Shown here: positions 1 to 8,322 of the stretch, piece after piece
Layout of the letters: each line of letters begins with the position of its first letter
Position numbering within the stretch: the first letter of the stretch is position 1
Assembly (NCBI GenBank): GCA_965204525.1
Contig: OZ241994.1
Location: 1,674,001-1,738,000 of the forward strand
DNA: 64,000 nucleotides
Direction: 5' to 3'
Origin: Bin5 sp965204525
GTDB lineage: Bacteria > Chloroflexota > Anaerolineae > Caldilineales > Caldilineaceae
Position numbers and translations under genes: made by a program
The notes under the pieces: model-generated
What the model was told of the DNA's origin: nothing
Databases searched by the model: none
Seen by the model: only the letters and a program-made list of their open reading frames with translations

Positions 1-379
1 AGCTCTGCAGCCGCTCGACCTGGCGCGATTTCTGTTCAATACGGCTCTCCTTCAGCCGGTTCATTGTATCGAGGAGGGTTGAATTGGTTGGGTCGATGCC
101 ATAGCCAAGGATGTCGAAGTCCCGAAAGTCGTTTTCGCGGTCACGAGCGGTGCTGAATTCGACGGCAGGCAGCACGTGCACACCTTCTGCTGCCCCGTGA
201 GCCTGGGCATCGGCGACGCCGAGAACACTGTCATGGTCGGTCACCGCCAATACGCGGATGCCCAGCTCCGAGGCTTTGCGGACCAACTCTTCAGGTGTGT
301 CGGTGCCGTCTGAACAGTTGCTGTGAACTTGCAAGTCCACCGGGTAGACTCGAGGGAAACTGTCGGGCTGGACATCCAT
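1..379 (-). CDS. PHP-domain metal-dependent phosphoesterase, C-terminus cut by window edge
   Basis: Reading leftward from an ATG at 379, an open frame runs off the window start, giving about 126 residues. It shows the N-terminal PHP fold: DLQVHSNCSDGTDTPEEL near residues 14-31, then LAVTDHD near 50, and a PAVEFST strand near 75. These match metal-ligand motifs 1 to 3 of the PHP superfamily (YciV/TrpH-like phosphatases that act on nucleotides or phosphoesters). Motif 1 is normally DLHxH; here the first His is Gln. The ATG is preceded by only a weak ribosome binding site. The gene follows the small RNA terminator, so it is probably transcribed separately or by read-through. The family call is firm; the substrate is unknown because the rest of the protein lies outside. 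Confidence 0.8.
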   Translation of the reverse strand, partial: MDVQPDSFPRVYPVDLQVHSNCSDGTDTPEELVRKASELGIRVLAVTDHDSVLGVADAQAHGAAEGVHVLPAVEFSTARDRENDFRDFDILGYGIDPTNSTLLDTMNRLKESRIEQKSRQVERLQS

Positions 380-451
380 TGCGTTACTGTCCGATCGCTG
401 CTGTATGGCGGAGTTGGGCTACCCAATTGCTTCACGGCATGGGTAGCGCAT

Positions 452-478
452 AAAAAAACGTCCGGGTGACCCCGGACG
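452..478 (-). terminator. Rho-independent terminator of the small RNA
   Basis: The stem CGTCCGGG/CCCGGACG (459-466 and 471-478) has a 4-nt loop. On the minus strand it is followed directly by seven T residues (452-458). Confidence 0.85.
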
Positions 479-675
479 CATTTCCAACCCCGCAATGTCG
501 TGTGATCCAGTGGGTACGAACCGAGGTTCGTAGGTGGGCGCCGGCTGGTCGCTTCCGTCTTGCCCTTTCCCGCGAGGGGCGGGCTATCACATCCACGTAC
601 CTTCGCCTTGCTCCCGTGTGTCTGGTGTTGGTTCGCCCTCAAACTAGTCAATCACGGGCATTGCAGGGCTGCAAT
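452..675 (-). ncRNA. Probable independently transcribed small RNA, family not recognised
   Basis: A good sigma-70 promoter (679-708) fires leftward into a 220-nt stretch with no convincing gene, which ends in a strong intrinsic terminator (452-478). The predicted RNA has a 5' hairpin ATTGCA/TGCAAT and an internal perfect hairpin (TACGAAC/GTTCGTA around 523-540). It also has a CCCGC/GCGGG hairpin and long-range complementarities: CCAACACC with GGGGTTGG, and TGTGAT with ATCACA. Together these would make a rod of roughly 180-200 nt. Size, rod shape and stand-alone promoter resemble 6S RNA, but I cannot match conserved 6S sequence. It is not a tRNA, tmRNA, SRP RNA or RNase P RNA by their signature motifs. 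The pairing was done by eye. Confidence 0.5.
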
Positions 676-678
676 GAA

Positions 679-708
679 ACTATAGCACAGTTTGAATCGC
701 CCTGCCAA
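679..708 (-). promoter_or_regulatory. Sigma-70-type promoter of the small RNA
   Basis: On the minus strand, TTGGCA (703-708) is separated by 18 nt from TATAGT (679-684). Transcription would start near 672-675. It lies about 160 nt past the aspS stop codon, so it serves the small RNA and not aspS. Confidence 0.6.
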
Positions 709-868
709 ACAAGATTTCGGCACTATGTAGGCCTGCCAGCTGGCAACGATGGACGGAGTCGCGCGTTCAATCCCTCTCGGCGCCCAAGGAAATGCATGGC
801 CAGGATCCGAACGTTTATATCGGCCCCGGCAGATGCGCAGCGCCGCACAAGCAGCTTGGGCCCTTCTC

Positions 869-2740
869 TCACTTTGCACTTTCCTTCTGCTCTCTGACAG
901 CGATGTGCAGTTCGGCGAGCTGTTCGTCTTCAACAAGGCTCGGGGCTTCCAGAAGAAGGTCTGTCCCGGTTGCGGTCTTGGGAAAGGCCATTACCTCACG
1001 AATGCTCTGGGCATCGGCGAAGAGGGCGACCACTCGCTCGATTCCCATTGCGATACCTCCGTGCGGCGGCGCGCCGTATTGGAAGGCTTCAAGCATGTGG
1101 CCGAACTGTTCGTCCACTTCACTTTCGCTCAGGCCCAGTCGTTGGAACATCCGCATCTGCTGGTCGCTGCGGTGGATACGAATACTGCCGCCGCCAATCT
1201 CCCAGCCGTTGAGAACGATATCGTAGGCCTTGGCCTTGACGTCGGCAGGGCGCTGTTCGAGGATGCTCCAGTCCTCGTCACGGGCGCTGGTGAAAGGATG
1301 GTGGATGGCGCCCCAGCGATCTTCGTCTCTGTCGTATTCGAGCAGAGGGAAGTCAACCACCCAGCAAAAGGCCAGGAGATCCGAACTGATCATGTTGGTA
1401 CGTGCGCCGATCTCCAGGCGCAGGTTGGCGAGTGCAGGATTGGTCACTCCTTCTTCGTCTGCCACGAGGAGAATCAGATCTCCCTTTTCGGCGTCAGAGG
1501 CTGTAACGATGCCTGCAATCTCCTCCTCGCTGAGGAACTTGATGATCGGACTGCGCAGGCTTTCCGCCGGATTAGACCCGGCGGCGGCGGCTTCCCCGGT
1601 AAGGCCAATCCAGGCCAATCCTTTTGCTCCGTAGGGTTTCACGTATTCGATCAGCCCGTCAATGTCTTTGCGGCTCAGATCCGCCCCCTGCGGGAACAGA
1701 ACGCCCTTGACGATGCCGCCGGCGGCCACGGCGTTCTTGAACACGCCAAAACGACTGTTGCGAACCAGGTCGGTGACTTCGAAAAGTTGGAGCTCAAAAC
1801 GAATATCCGGGCGGTCGATGCCGTATTTGGCCATTGCCTCGTCGTAGCTCATGACCGGGAACGGGATCTGCTGGACCGGCTTGTCACTGATCTTTGCCGA
1901 CAGGTTGATGAGCATCTCTTCGATGAGAGCCATTATGTCGGCGGCCTCGACGAAGCTCATTTCCAGGTCCAGCTGTGTGAACTCGGGCTGTCGGTCGGCT
2001 CGCAGGTCCTCGTCGCGAAAACAGCGGGCGATCTGAAAGTAGCGTTCGAAGCCGGCAATCATCAGCAGCTGCTTCATCTGCTGAGGAGATTGTGGCAGCG
2101 CGTAGAACCGGCCCGGATGAATGCGGCTGGGCACGACGAAATCGCGTGCCCCTTCCGGTGTGCTTTTGAGCAGGATCGGTGTCTCGACTTCGAGAAAGTC
2201 CCTGTCATAAAAATAGCTGCGAATGAAGCGGACGATCTCGTGCCGCAGCCGCAGATTCTCGGCCAGCTTGGGTCGGCGCAGGTCGAGGTAGCGATACTTC
2301 AGTCTAACCGCCTCATCGACCTCGTCACCCTGACTGCCGCTGATGACGAAGGGGGGCGTGCGGGCCTCGCTCAGGATTTCCAGCTCGCTGGCGATGACCT
2401 CGATTTCTCCTGTTTCCAGTTCCGGGTTTTCGAAGCCTTCCGGCCGCTTCTGTACCGAGCCGTTCACTCTGACGACAAACTCGCTACGCACCTGGGAAGC
2501 GACTTCAAGCGCTTTCGAACAATTATTGCTATTGCTGGAGCCATTGGACGGATTGGCCGCATTCGGAAGATCGAGTACAGGGTCATCCGAAACAGTGACC
2601 TGTGTGATGCCAAAACGGTCGCGCAAGTCCAGGAAAATCAGTCCGCCGTGATCGCGGCGGCGGTTGACCCACCCGGAAAGAGTGACCGCTTTCCCGGCAT
2701 CGCTGGCTCGCAGTTCGCCACAAGTATGGGTCTTCAGCAT
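869..2740 (-). CDS. aspS: Aspartyl-tRNA synthetase, bacterial type, with non-discriminating signature
   Basis: This class IIb synthetase of 623 residues charges tRNA with aspartate in the cytoplasm. Visible parts are the N-terminal OB-fold anticodon domain (GWVNRRRDHGGL near 24-35), class II motif 2 (FRDEDLRADRQPEF), the inserted bacterial GAD domain, and motif 3 (GGIAMGIERVV), where the usual Leu-Asp is Ile-Glu. The start was set at the ATG at 2740, where the conserved N-terminus MLKTHTCGEL begins; an upstream in-frame extension is not conserved. Residue 31 is His. In studied AspRSs, His31 goes with non-discriminating enzymes that also charge tRNA-Asn, and Leu31 with discriminating ones. A Ser/Asn-rich insert near residues 70-80 is unusual. 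It has its own promoter (2862-2890) and a leader of about 115 nt. Confidence 0.97.
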   Translation of the reverse strand: MLKTHTCGELRASDAGKAVTLSGWVNRRRDHGGLIFLDLRDRFGITQVTVSDDPVLDLPNAANPSNGSSNSNNCSKALEVASQVRSEFVVRVNGSVQKRPEGFENPELETGEIEVIASELEILSEARTPPFVISGSQGDEVDEAVRLKYRYLDLRRPKLAENLRLRHEIVRFIRSYFYDRDFLEVETPILLKSTPEGARDFVVPSRIHPGRFYALPQSPQQMKQLLMIAGFERYFQIARCFRDEDLRADRQPEFTQLDLEMSFVEAADIMALIEEMLINLSAKISDKPVQQIPFPVMSYDEAMAKYGIDRPDIRFELQLFEVTDLVRNSRFGVFKNAVAAGGIVKGVLFPQGADLSRKDIDGLIEYVKPYGAKGLAWIGLTGEAAAAGSNPAESLRSPIIKFLSEEEIAGIVTASDAEKGDLILLVADEEGVTNPALANLRLEIGARTNMISSDLLAFCWVVDFPLLEYDRDEDRWGAIHHPFTSARDEDWSILEQRPADVKAKAYDIVLNGWEIGGGSIRIHRSDQQMRMFQRLGLSESEVDEQFGHMLEAFQYGAPPHGGIAMGIERVVALFADAQSIREVMAFPKTATGTDLLLEAPSLVEDEQLAELHIAVREQKESAK

Positions 2741-2861
2741 AGCAGTGCTCCGTAAAGTTGGAACGGTCCGATGGCGCGGTGTGTGAACGAACAGTGTCAA
2801 CGAGGCGTCTAAGCTCGCGGAGTGCTGCGGCGTACACGTTCTTACGCGCATATAAAGCTCA

Positions 2862-2890
2862 ATTATAGATGGGACGCGGGGGCGATGCAA
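2862..2890 (-). promoter_or_regulatory. Promoter of aspS
   Basis: On the minus strand, TTGCAT (2885-2890) lies 17 nt from a perfect TATAAT (2862-2867). This gives a start near 2855 and a 115-nt untranslated leader. I see no T-box sequence in the leader. Confidence 0.65.
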
Positions 2891-2935
2891 TTTTTTGACC
2901 CAGTACGGCTGTCTATTGTAATGTCCGGCCGGGAC

Positions 2936-2964
2936 TTGACGTGGAGTCGGATGGACTGTATCGT
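2936..2964 (+). promoter_or_regulatory. Candidate promoter of the beta-propeller gene
   Basis: TTGACG (2936-2941), 17-nt spacer, TATCGT (2959-2964). It lies 70 nt upstream of the ATG at 3035, back to back with the aspS promoter. Confidence 0.45.
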
Positions 2965-3034
2965 TCTGGATTTGGGAGGCCGGTGTTCAGAGGGCCGAAA
3001 TAGATTTCCCCCATTAGACGATGAGGAGCATGCC

Positions 3035-3715
3035 ATGCCGGTAAAGATTGCGCAGGTAGAAAAACGGTTTGCCAGTCCGGGGCCGCATCCCAACGGACTC
3101 CAGGCCAGCAAAGACGGGCTGTGGTGCATAGACCAGGGCAACGACCGGCTCTATCGGCAGGACTATGAAACTGGAGAGGTGCTGCTCGATGTCCAGACCG
3201 ACACGGTCAAATCGAGCGGAATTACGGTGGGAGGCGGCTATGTCTGGATCGCGTCCACCTACGAGAGGAAGATTGCGCAGCTGGATGCAGAAACGGGCCG
3301 GACTGTAGCCAAGTACAACTCACCCGGAGCCGGCGTGGTGGCATGGCGGGAGGGCGCGGCGGACGCCCAGGAGACGGGCGCCCACGGCCTTGAGTGGCGA
3401 GACGGCAGGCTGTATGTCGCTTCTCCGCCGTCGCAGATGGTGCATGTCATGGATCCGGACGGCTGGCAGGAGGTGTACAGCATCCGTGTGCCGGGGCTGC
3501 GGGTACACGGCATTGCATGGTCGAAGGATGGGAAACTGTGGTCTGCAGATACATCTGCGGGCACTGTCTGCCTGCTGGATCCTGAGAGTGGACGAATCTT
3601 TGATGTGATAAGAGTCGAGGCACCTGACGAAGTTCATGGCATGACCATCCACGAAGGTGTGCTGTGGTACTGTAATGCGGAAACTTGCGAGATCGGCAGG
3701 TTGCTGGTCGCGTGA
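3035..3715 (+). CDS. SMP-30/Vgb-like beta-propeller protein
   Basis: This 226-residue protein has short repeated blades of the form G-x-L-W/Y-x-A-D and no signal peptide, so it is probably cytoplasmic. It resembles SMP-30/NHL/Vgb-type propellers. Catalytic members of these families act on lactones or open cyclic peptides, but no activity can be assigned here. It begins with a PNGL motif (19-22) and carries three His-Gly pairs (H117, H158, H201) at similar spacing. The paralogue at 50474-51181 has the same PNGL and three His-Gly pairs. The ATG at 3035 is preceded by GAGGAG at good spacing. The gene stands alone between aspS and an ABC importer with its own promoter. Confidence 0.75.
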   Translation: MPVKIAQVEKRFASPGPHPNGLQASKDGLWCIDQGNDRLYRQDYETGEVLLDVQTDTVKSSGITVGGGYVWIASTYERKIAQLDAETGRTVAKYNSPGAGVVAWREGAADAQETGAHGLEWRDGRLYVASPPSQMVHVMDPDGWQEVYSIRVPGLRVHGIAWSKDGKLWSADTSAGTVCLLDPESGRIFDVIRVEAPDEVHGMTIHEGVLWYCNAETCEIGRLLVA

Positions 3716-4096
3716 TTTGCCTCGTCTTGGTGGGTAACAGTGTTCCGCAAGCGTCATTGTCGGCGGACTGACGAGAGAAAGGGTTGTCGTTGCAAACTGA
3801 AAGTGAACTGTTGCCGGTGCCAGTCCGGCGCGGTATGGACGAATGACGGCATTTCCACCTCGCCAATGTTGACCACTCCTTAACCAGACGTTAAAGCAAG
3901 AGTGCAATAATAGGAGCAACCCGCGGCAAGCCGCTGACGGCATGTAGGCGCTTGCCATTGTTTTATTGGAGAAGGGTAGACTCGTTCCTGAGCGCGGGGC
4001 GCTTTCGTTGACGAGAAGCCCGGCTTGCACTATACTATGGGCGCAAAATCCGGTTTAGGCGCATTGGCTCTGCAGAACTGGGAAAGCGGTTTCCAC
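3716..4096 (+). other. Intergenic region before the first ABC importer
   Basis: About 380 nt without a convincing gene. Near its right end is the promoter at 4008-4036. A weaker TTGACC box lies near 3870. A GCGGC/GCCGC inverted repeat occurs near 3922-3936. I see no terminator after the propeller gene. Confidence 0.5.
4008..4036 (+). promoter_or_regulatory. Promoter of the first ABC importer operon
   Basis: TTGACG (4008-4013), 17-nt spacer, TATACT (4031-4036), predicted start near 4043. This rules out the in-frame TTG at 4025 and the ATG at 4037 as starts of the permease and favours GTG at 4097. Confidence 0.65.
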
Positions 4097-5815
4097 GTGG
4101 ATAGTACAGCATCGCAACCCGCGGCATTCCGCAGTGATCTACGGCAGCAGGTGCGGGCGGCCCCAAGTTGGTTCCGTGGGCGGCAGGGAAGGCGACTGCG
4201 CGAGATGCTGCTCGCTTATTCCTTCCTGGCGCCTGCCTTCATCATCATTGGCCTGTTTGGCCTCTTTCCCCTTGCTTTCGCTGCTTACGAGAGCACGCTG
4301 CGCGGGCTGAACAAAATTGTCGGCTCGTATGACGGCCTGGGCAACTACGTCAAGGCTGTTGACAACCTGATCTACATCATCACGTTCTGGTTGGCTGCCG
4401 CACTGGTCTATTTCGCGGTGCAGACGATTGTGCGCGCCGTTCAGGAGCAACGACAGGAAAAAACGGAACCGGTGCCGTGGTTGTTGCCCGGGCTGCTGAC
4501 AGCGGCCGGCACAGCACTGTTTGCCCGATTTGTCTTTATTCTCCTGCCGGAAATGCTGTTAATTCCATCGAAACTGAGAGGGCAGGCAAACACGCAAGCG
4601 GCATTTCGTTCCCTCGTGGTAGAGACCTGGTGGTTGCCGAAGGTGCAGATCGCGTTGTGGATCGCGATAGTTGTTCTGGCTGCCGGTTCGGTATGGGCGC
4701 TGCTCATCAACCGGGGGATGCCGACAGACAGGCGCGAACGCATCTATTTCATGCCGTTCTTCAATGCAGGCATCTGCCTGATCGGCAGCGCAGCTTTGAC
4801 ATGGTTTACCTGGACAGAGATCAGCGCCGCCTACGCCCAAGCGCTGGAAGAAGGCGTGGGGTTGGAACTCTGGTCGCAGATTGTGACCATCAGTGCAGGG
4901 TTTCTTCTTCTTCTTCTGGCGTGGCGTCTGTGGGAAAGCGCAAGCGACCGATCTTCCAATACGGGCGTGGCTCTGCGATTGGTGGGCGCGGTCGCGCTGA
5001 CGGCTGGGGCGTGGGTGCTGATTGCCGAACTGCCGCGGGTCGTGGCCGCGGGTGACGAGGACTGGTGGAACGGGTTGATGGCAACCGTATTCTACGTATT
5101 GGGTACGGTGCCGATTCAACTGGGGCTGGCGTTAATCCTGGCAGCGCTTCTCTTCCAGAAGATTCGCGGACAGACGCTGTTCCGCGTTCTCTACTTTCTA
5201 CCCTACGTCGCGCCTTTTGTCGGCACGGCCGCAGTATTCCGAATCATCTTTTCCAACAGGCCGACCGCGCCGCTGAACAGCTTGCTGGACCTGTTCGGCG
5301 CGGAACCGCTGCTCTGGTTGAGCGAGCCGGCCGGGATCATCCAGATGATCACCGGCGGGAAGATCGATTTGGGGCCAATTCTGTCGGGACCCAGCCTGGC
5401 GCTGGTCGCGATCATGATCTACGGCATCTGGACGTATGTCGGCTTTGACACAGTGATCTTTCTGGCCGGTCTGGGCGCGATACCCAATGAGCTATACGAG
5501 GTGGCCGATATAGACGGCGCCGGTGGATGGGCCCAGTTCCGGCATGTGACGCTGCCACTGCTCTCGCCGACAATTTATTTTCTTTCGCTCTATGCGGTAA
5601 TCGGCACGTTCAAGGCCTTCAATCACATTTTCGTATTGCGGCAAGCAGCGGCATTGGGCACGACCGACACGGCCAGCATCGTCATTTTTCAGGCGTTCAA
5701 GCGGGATACGAGGTACGGGTACGCGTCGGCGCTGGCCATTCTGCTCCTGCTTATCATTATGGTGATAACGCTTGTCAACAATCGAATTGCCAGCAGGAGG
5801 GTCTTCTATGGCTAA
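4097..5815 (+). CDS. ABC sugar importer permease, MalF-type, with extra membrane segments
   Basis: Inner-membrane permease of a CUT1-type carbohydrate importer, 572 residues from GTG 4097 (GGGAAAG ten nt upstream). The C-terminal half is a standard permease with the EAA loop (YEVADIDGAGGWAQF followed by TLPLL) that docks the ATPase. After the first membrane helix there is an insertion of about 230 residues with some six further hydrophobic segments, so the protein is roughly twice the usual 290-320 residues. MalF of enteric bacteria also has an insertion, but that one is periplasmic, not membrane-embedded. The stop codon overlaps the next permease gene. No ATPase gene is nearby; a shared MsmK-like ATPase elsewhere is likely. 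Confidence 0.88.
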   Translation: MDSTASQPAAFRSDLRQQVRAAPSWFRGRQGRRLREMLLAYSFLAPAFIIIGLFGLFPLAFAAYESTLRGLNKIVGSYDGLGNYVKAVDNLIYIITFWLAAALVYFAVQTIVRAVQEQRQEKTEPVPWLLPGLLTAAGTALFARFVFILLPEMLLIPSKLRGQANTQAAFRSLVVETWWLPKVQIALWIAIVVLAAGSVWALLINRGMPTDRRERIYFMPFFNAGICLIGSAALTWFTWTEISAAYAQALEEGVGLELWSQIVTISAGFLLLLLAWRLWESASDRSSNTGVALRLVGAVALTAGAWVLIAELPRVVAAGDEDWWNGLMATVFYVLGTVPIQLGLALILAALLFQKIRGQTLFRVLYFLPYVAPFVGTAAVFRIIFSNRPTAPLNSLLDLFGAEPLLWLSEPAGIIQMITGGKIDLGPILSGPSLALVAIMIYGIWTYVGFDTVIFLAGLGAIPNELYEVADIDGAGGWAQFRHVTLPLLSPTIYFLSLYAVIGTFKAFNHIFVLRQAAALGTTDTASIVIFQAFKRDTRYGYASALAILLLLIIMVITLVNNRIASRRVFYG

Positions 5816-6701
5816 TGAAGCGTTGGCCGGAAGAGCCCTTCGACCACAGCAGGCCGATCCGGCCGCGCGGCGCGCCGCGTTGAACCAGGTGATCATATAC
5901 ACCGTGCTGACTGTGGGGGCGGCGGCCGCGATCTTGCCTTTTCTCTACACGGTCAGCGTCTCGTTGATGAACCTGACCGAAGCGACCGGGGGGCGGGCGC
6001 TGCCTTCGACGCCGCAGTGGAGCAACTATACGGAGGCATGGCGGGACGCGCAGTTCTCCCTGTACTTCATGAACAGCGTCAAGATTACGTTGATATCGGT
6101 CGGCGGGGCCGTCGTATTCTGTGCGCTGGCGGCCTACGCCTTCGCACAGATGGAGTTTCCAGGTAAGAGTTTCCTGTTCACACTGCTGCTCTCGACTCTG
6201 ATGCTTCCCGAGGCGATTACCTGGGTTCCTAACTTCATCACGGTTTCCTGGTTGGGGCGCATCAGCCCTATACCGTGGATCAACAACTGGCCGTCGTTGA
6301 CGATTCCTTTCATGGCGAGCGCGTTCGGGATCTTCCTGTTGCGCCAGTTCTTCCAGCAGATTCCCCCCGAGTTATGGGATTCGGCGCAGATAGATGGATC
6401 GGGGCACTTTCGCTACTTGATTACGGTTGTTCTGCCGCTTTCCAGCGCCGCGGTCATGACGCTCGTTCTGTTCGGGTTTGTCGGTGCCTGGAATGCATTG
6501 GCCTGGCCGATTCTGGTGACGACGTCTTCGGATTGGCGGCCGATTTCCTACGGCCTGCTCGTTTTTCTGGATGAGGCGGGTGCCCTTCTGCACCTGCAGA
6601 TGGCCGGTGCCATTATCACAATGCTGCCGATCGTCGTCCTCTATTTCTTTACGCAGCGCCATTTCATCGAGGGGATTGCCACAACCGGACTGAAGGGTTA
6701 G
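5808..6701 (+). CDS. ABC sugar importer permease, MalG-type
   Basis: Second permease half, 297 residues, with six predicted membrane helices. The EAA loop reads LWDSAQIDGSGHF followed by VVLPL. The ATG at 5808 lies inside the last codons of the preceding permease, with AGGAGGG about six nt upstream, which shows translational coupling. It pairs with the 4097 permease and the binding protein at 6816. Confidence 0.92.
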   Translation: MANEALAGRALRPQQADPAARRAALNQVIIYTVLTVGAAAAILPFLYTVSVSLMNLTEATGGRALPSTPQWSNYTEAWRDAQFSLYFMNSVKITLISVGGAVVFCALAAYAFAQMEFPGKSFLFTLLLSTLMLPEAITWVPNFITVSWLGRISPIPWINNWPSLTIPFMASAFGIFLLRQFFQQIPPELWDSAQIDGSGHFRYLITVVLPLSSAAVMTLVLFGFVGAWNALAWPILVTTSSDWRPISYGLLVFLDEAGALLHLQMAGAIITMLPIVVLYFFTQRHFIEGIATTGLKG

Positions 6702-6815
6702 CAGGCGCGGTTCGATGAAGAGTAAGGCCCGTTTTACGTCCAAAACAGTCAGGCTTCGGTTTTCAATATCGTGTTATCCGTTTCGGTATTCAACCACAAC
6801 AGGAGACCAAACCTT

Positions 6816-8231
6816 ATGAATACAAAACGAATGTGGATGTTGGCAGCGCTTCTGGTTGCCGCGCTGGTCTTGGCCGCTTGCCCGGCGCCGGCGACTCAAG
6901 CGCCGGCGGCGATGGAGGAGGAAGCGCCCGCGGGCGAGGCGATGGACGAAGGGCCATGCGCTCCTGCGGCCGACGGCCCGCTGGCCGGCATCGATCCGCG
7001 CGGTCAGACGATCGTCTGGTGGCATCAGCACCGAGGCTCTCGCGAGGAGAAGCTGGCGGTGATCGTCGAGGATTTCAATACGAACAATGAGTGCGGTATC
7101 GTCCTCGACGCGCAGAATCAGGGCGGCTACAACGACATCCGCGACAAGGTGAACGCCAGTACGGCTTCGGGTGAACAGCCGGCGAGCCTGATCGTCGGTT
7201 ATCAGAACGACCAGGCCTTCTACCAGTTGAACGGCGTCCTGGCCGACTTCGACACGTTCATTGACGATCCTACATGGGGTTTCACGGCAGAGGAACGCGC
7301 TGACTTCTTCGCCAGTTTCATGGAGCAGGGCGTCCACCCGGTTTTCGACAACCAGCGCCTGGGCTTCCCGCCCAACCGCTCGATGGAAGTCCTCTACTAC
7401 AATCAGACCTGGCTGGAGGAGTTGGGATTCGCCGGGCCGCCGACTACGCCGGAGGAGTTTGAAGCGATGGCTTGCGCCGGGGCCGAAGCGAACGGTGACG
7501 GCACGGGCGGCTACATCCTGCGGGATGACGCCTCGGCAATGGCATCCTGGACGTTCGCCCTGGGCGGCAATGTCCTGAACGAAGACAACACCGGCTACGT
7601 CTATAACGGACAGGCCACGATCGACGCCATGACGATGCTGAAGCGCATGTTCGACAACGGCTGCGCCTACTTCTTCACAGAAGGTTACCCGAATCCTGAA
7701 TTCGCAGCGCGACGGGCAAGCTTTACGCAGGGCTCCAGTTCCGGCCTGCCCTTCTACGCCAACGACATGGTCACAATCGCGGAAGAGCAAGGACGCGACA
7801 TGGACGTGTGGGGCGTGACCGCGATTCCGTACACGACCGAGAATCCGGTACAGAACATCTACGGCGCCGACGTCATGATTACGGCTGGCCCGCCGGAGCA
7901 GGAGTTGGCCGCGTGGCTGTTCATTAAGTGGTTCACCACTCCGGAAGTTCAGGCCCGCTGGGTAGAGGCGAGCAACTACTTCCCCACCCGTGCAGGTACG
8001 GAAGCGCATCTGAGCGGCTACGTGGAGGAGAACCCGCAGTATGGCGAGGCCCTGGCCCTGTTGGGATACGGCGCGTATGAGCCTCAACTCATCTCTTACC
8101 AGGCTGTGCGCGACGCCGCGGAAACGGCCTTCAATGAGATTATGCAGGGCGCGGATATCCAGGCGACGCTCGATGCGTTGACGGAGACGGCGAATGAGCT
8201 GCAGGAAGAACTGATGGGTGAGGTGGAGTAG
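6816..8231 (+). CDS. ABC importer solute-binding lipoprotein, family 1
   Basis: Extracellular solute-binding protein of 471 residues. It has an n-region MNTKRMW, a hydrophobic core, and lipobox LAAC with the acylated Cys at residue 22, followed by a Pro/Ala/Glu-rich tether. The body is a two-lobe family 1 sugar-binding protein (features such as RSMEVLYYNQTWLEELG and WLFIKWFTTPEVQARW). The ATG at 6816 has CAGGAGA upstream; an upstream in-frame ATG at 6771 lacks a ribosome binding site and would bury the signal peptide. It follows both permeases, the reverse of the order in the other two importers here, and ends the operon before the terminator at 8289-8322. The sugar is unknown. Confidence 0.92.
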   Translation: MNTKRMWMLAALLVAALVLAACPAPATQAPAAMEEEAPAGEAMDEGPCAPAADGPLAGIDPRGQTIVWWHQHRGSREEKLAVIVEDFNTNNECGIVLDAQNQGGYNDIRDKVNASTASGEQPASLIVGYQNDQAFYQLNGVLADFDTFIDDPTWGFTAEERADFFASFMEQGVHPVFDNQRLGFPPNRSMEVLYYNQTWLEELGFAGPPTTPEEFEAMACAGAEANGDGTGGYILRDDASAMASWTFALGGNVLNEDNTGYVYNGQATIDAMTMLKRMFDNGCAYFFTEGYPNPEFAARRASFTQGSSSGLPFYANDMVTIAEEQGRDMDVWGVTAIPYTTENPVQNIYGADVMITAGPPEQELAAWLFIKWFTTPEVQARWVEASNYFPTRAGTEAHLSGYVEENPQYGEALALLGYGAYEPQLISYQAVRDAAETAFNEIMQGADIQATLDALTETANELQEELMGEVE

Positions 8232-8288
8232 AGGTTGGTGTCAGATGCTATAGCAGCATCTTAGTGACCGAACTGCCAGAGTAAATGG

Positions 8289-8322
8289 AGTGGAGGGGGT
8301 TGCCCCTCCACTCTTCTTTTTT
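8289..8322 (+). terminator. Terminator between convergent genes
   Basis: The ten-bp stem AGTGGAGGGG/CCCCTCCACT (8289-8298 and 8303-8312) has a GTTG loop and is followed by CTTCTTTTTT on the plus strand. It ends the importer operon and may also stop the convergent PIG-L gene. Confidence 0.85.

Noticed and set aside
452..675. Calling the small RNA 6S, T-box leader or tmRNA
   Set aside because: Size and rod shape fit 6S, but I cannot point to conserved 6S sequence. No T-box AGGGTGG motif and no tmRNA alanine-acceptor end are visible. Left as unassigned.
749..2755. A 668-codon open frame on the plus strand, antisense to aspS
   Set aside because: It lies opposite a clear aspartyl-tRNA synthetase; its product shows no family signature and reflects the GC-rich third-position pattern of the real gene.
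6774..8087. A 437-codon open frame antisense to the first binding-protein gene
   Set aside because: The opposite strand encodes a complete lipoprotein with lipobox and ribosome binding site; the antisense product is Arg/His-rich and without recognisable fold.
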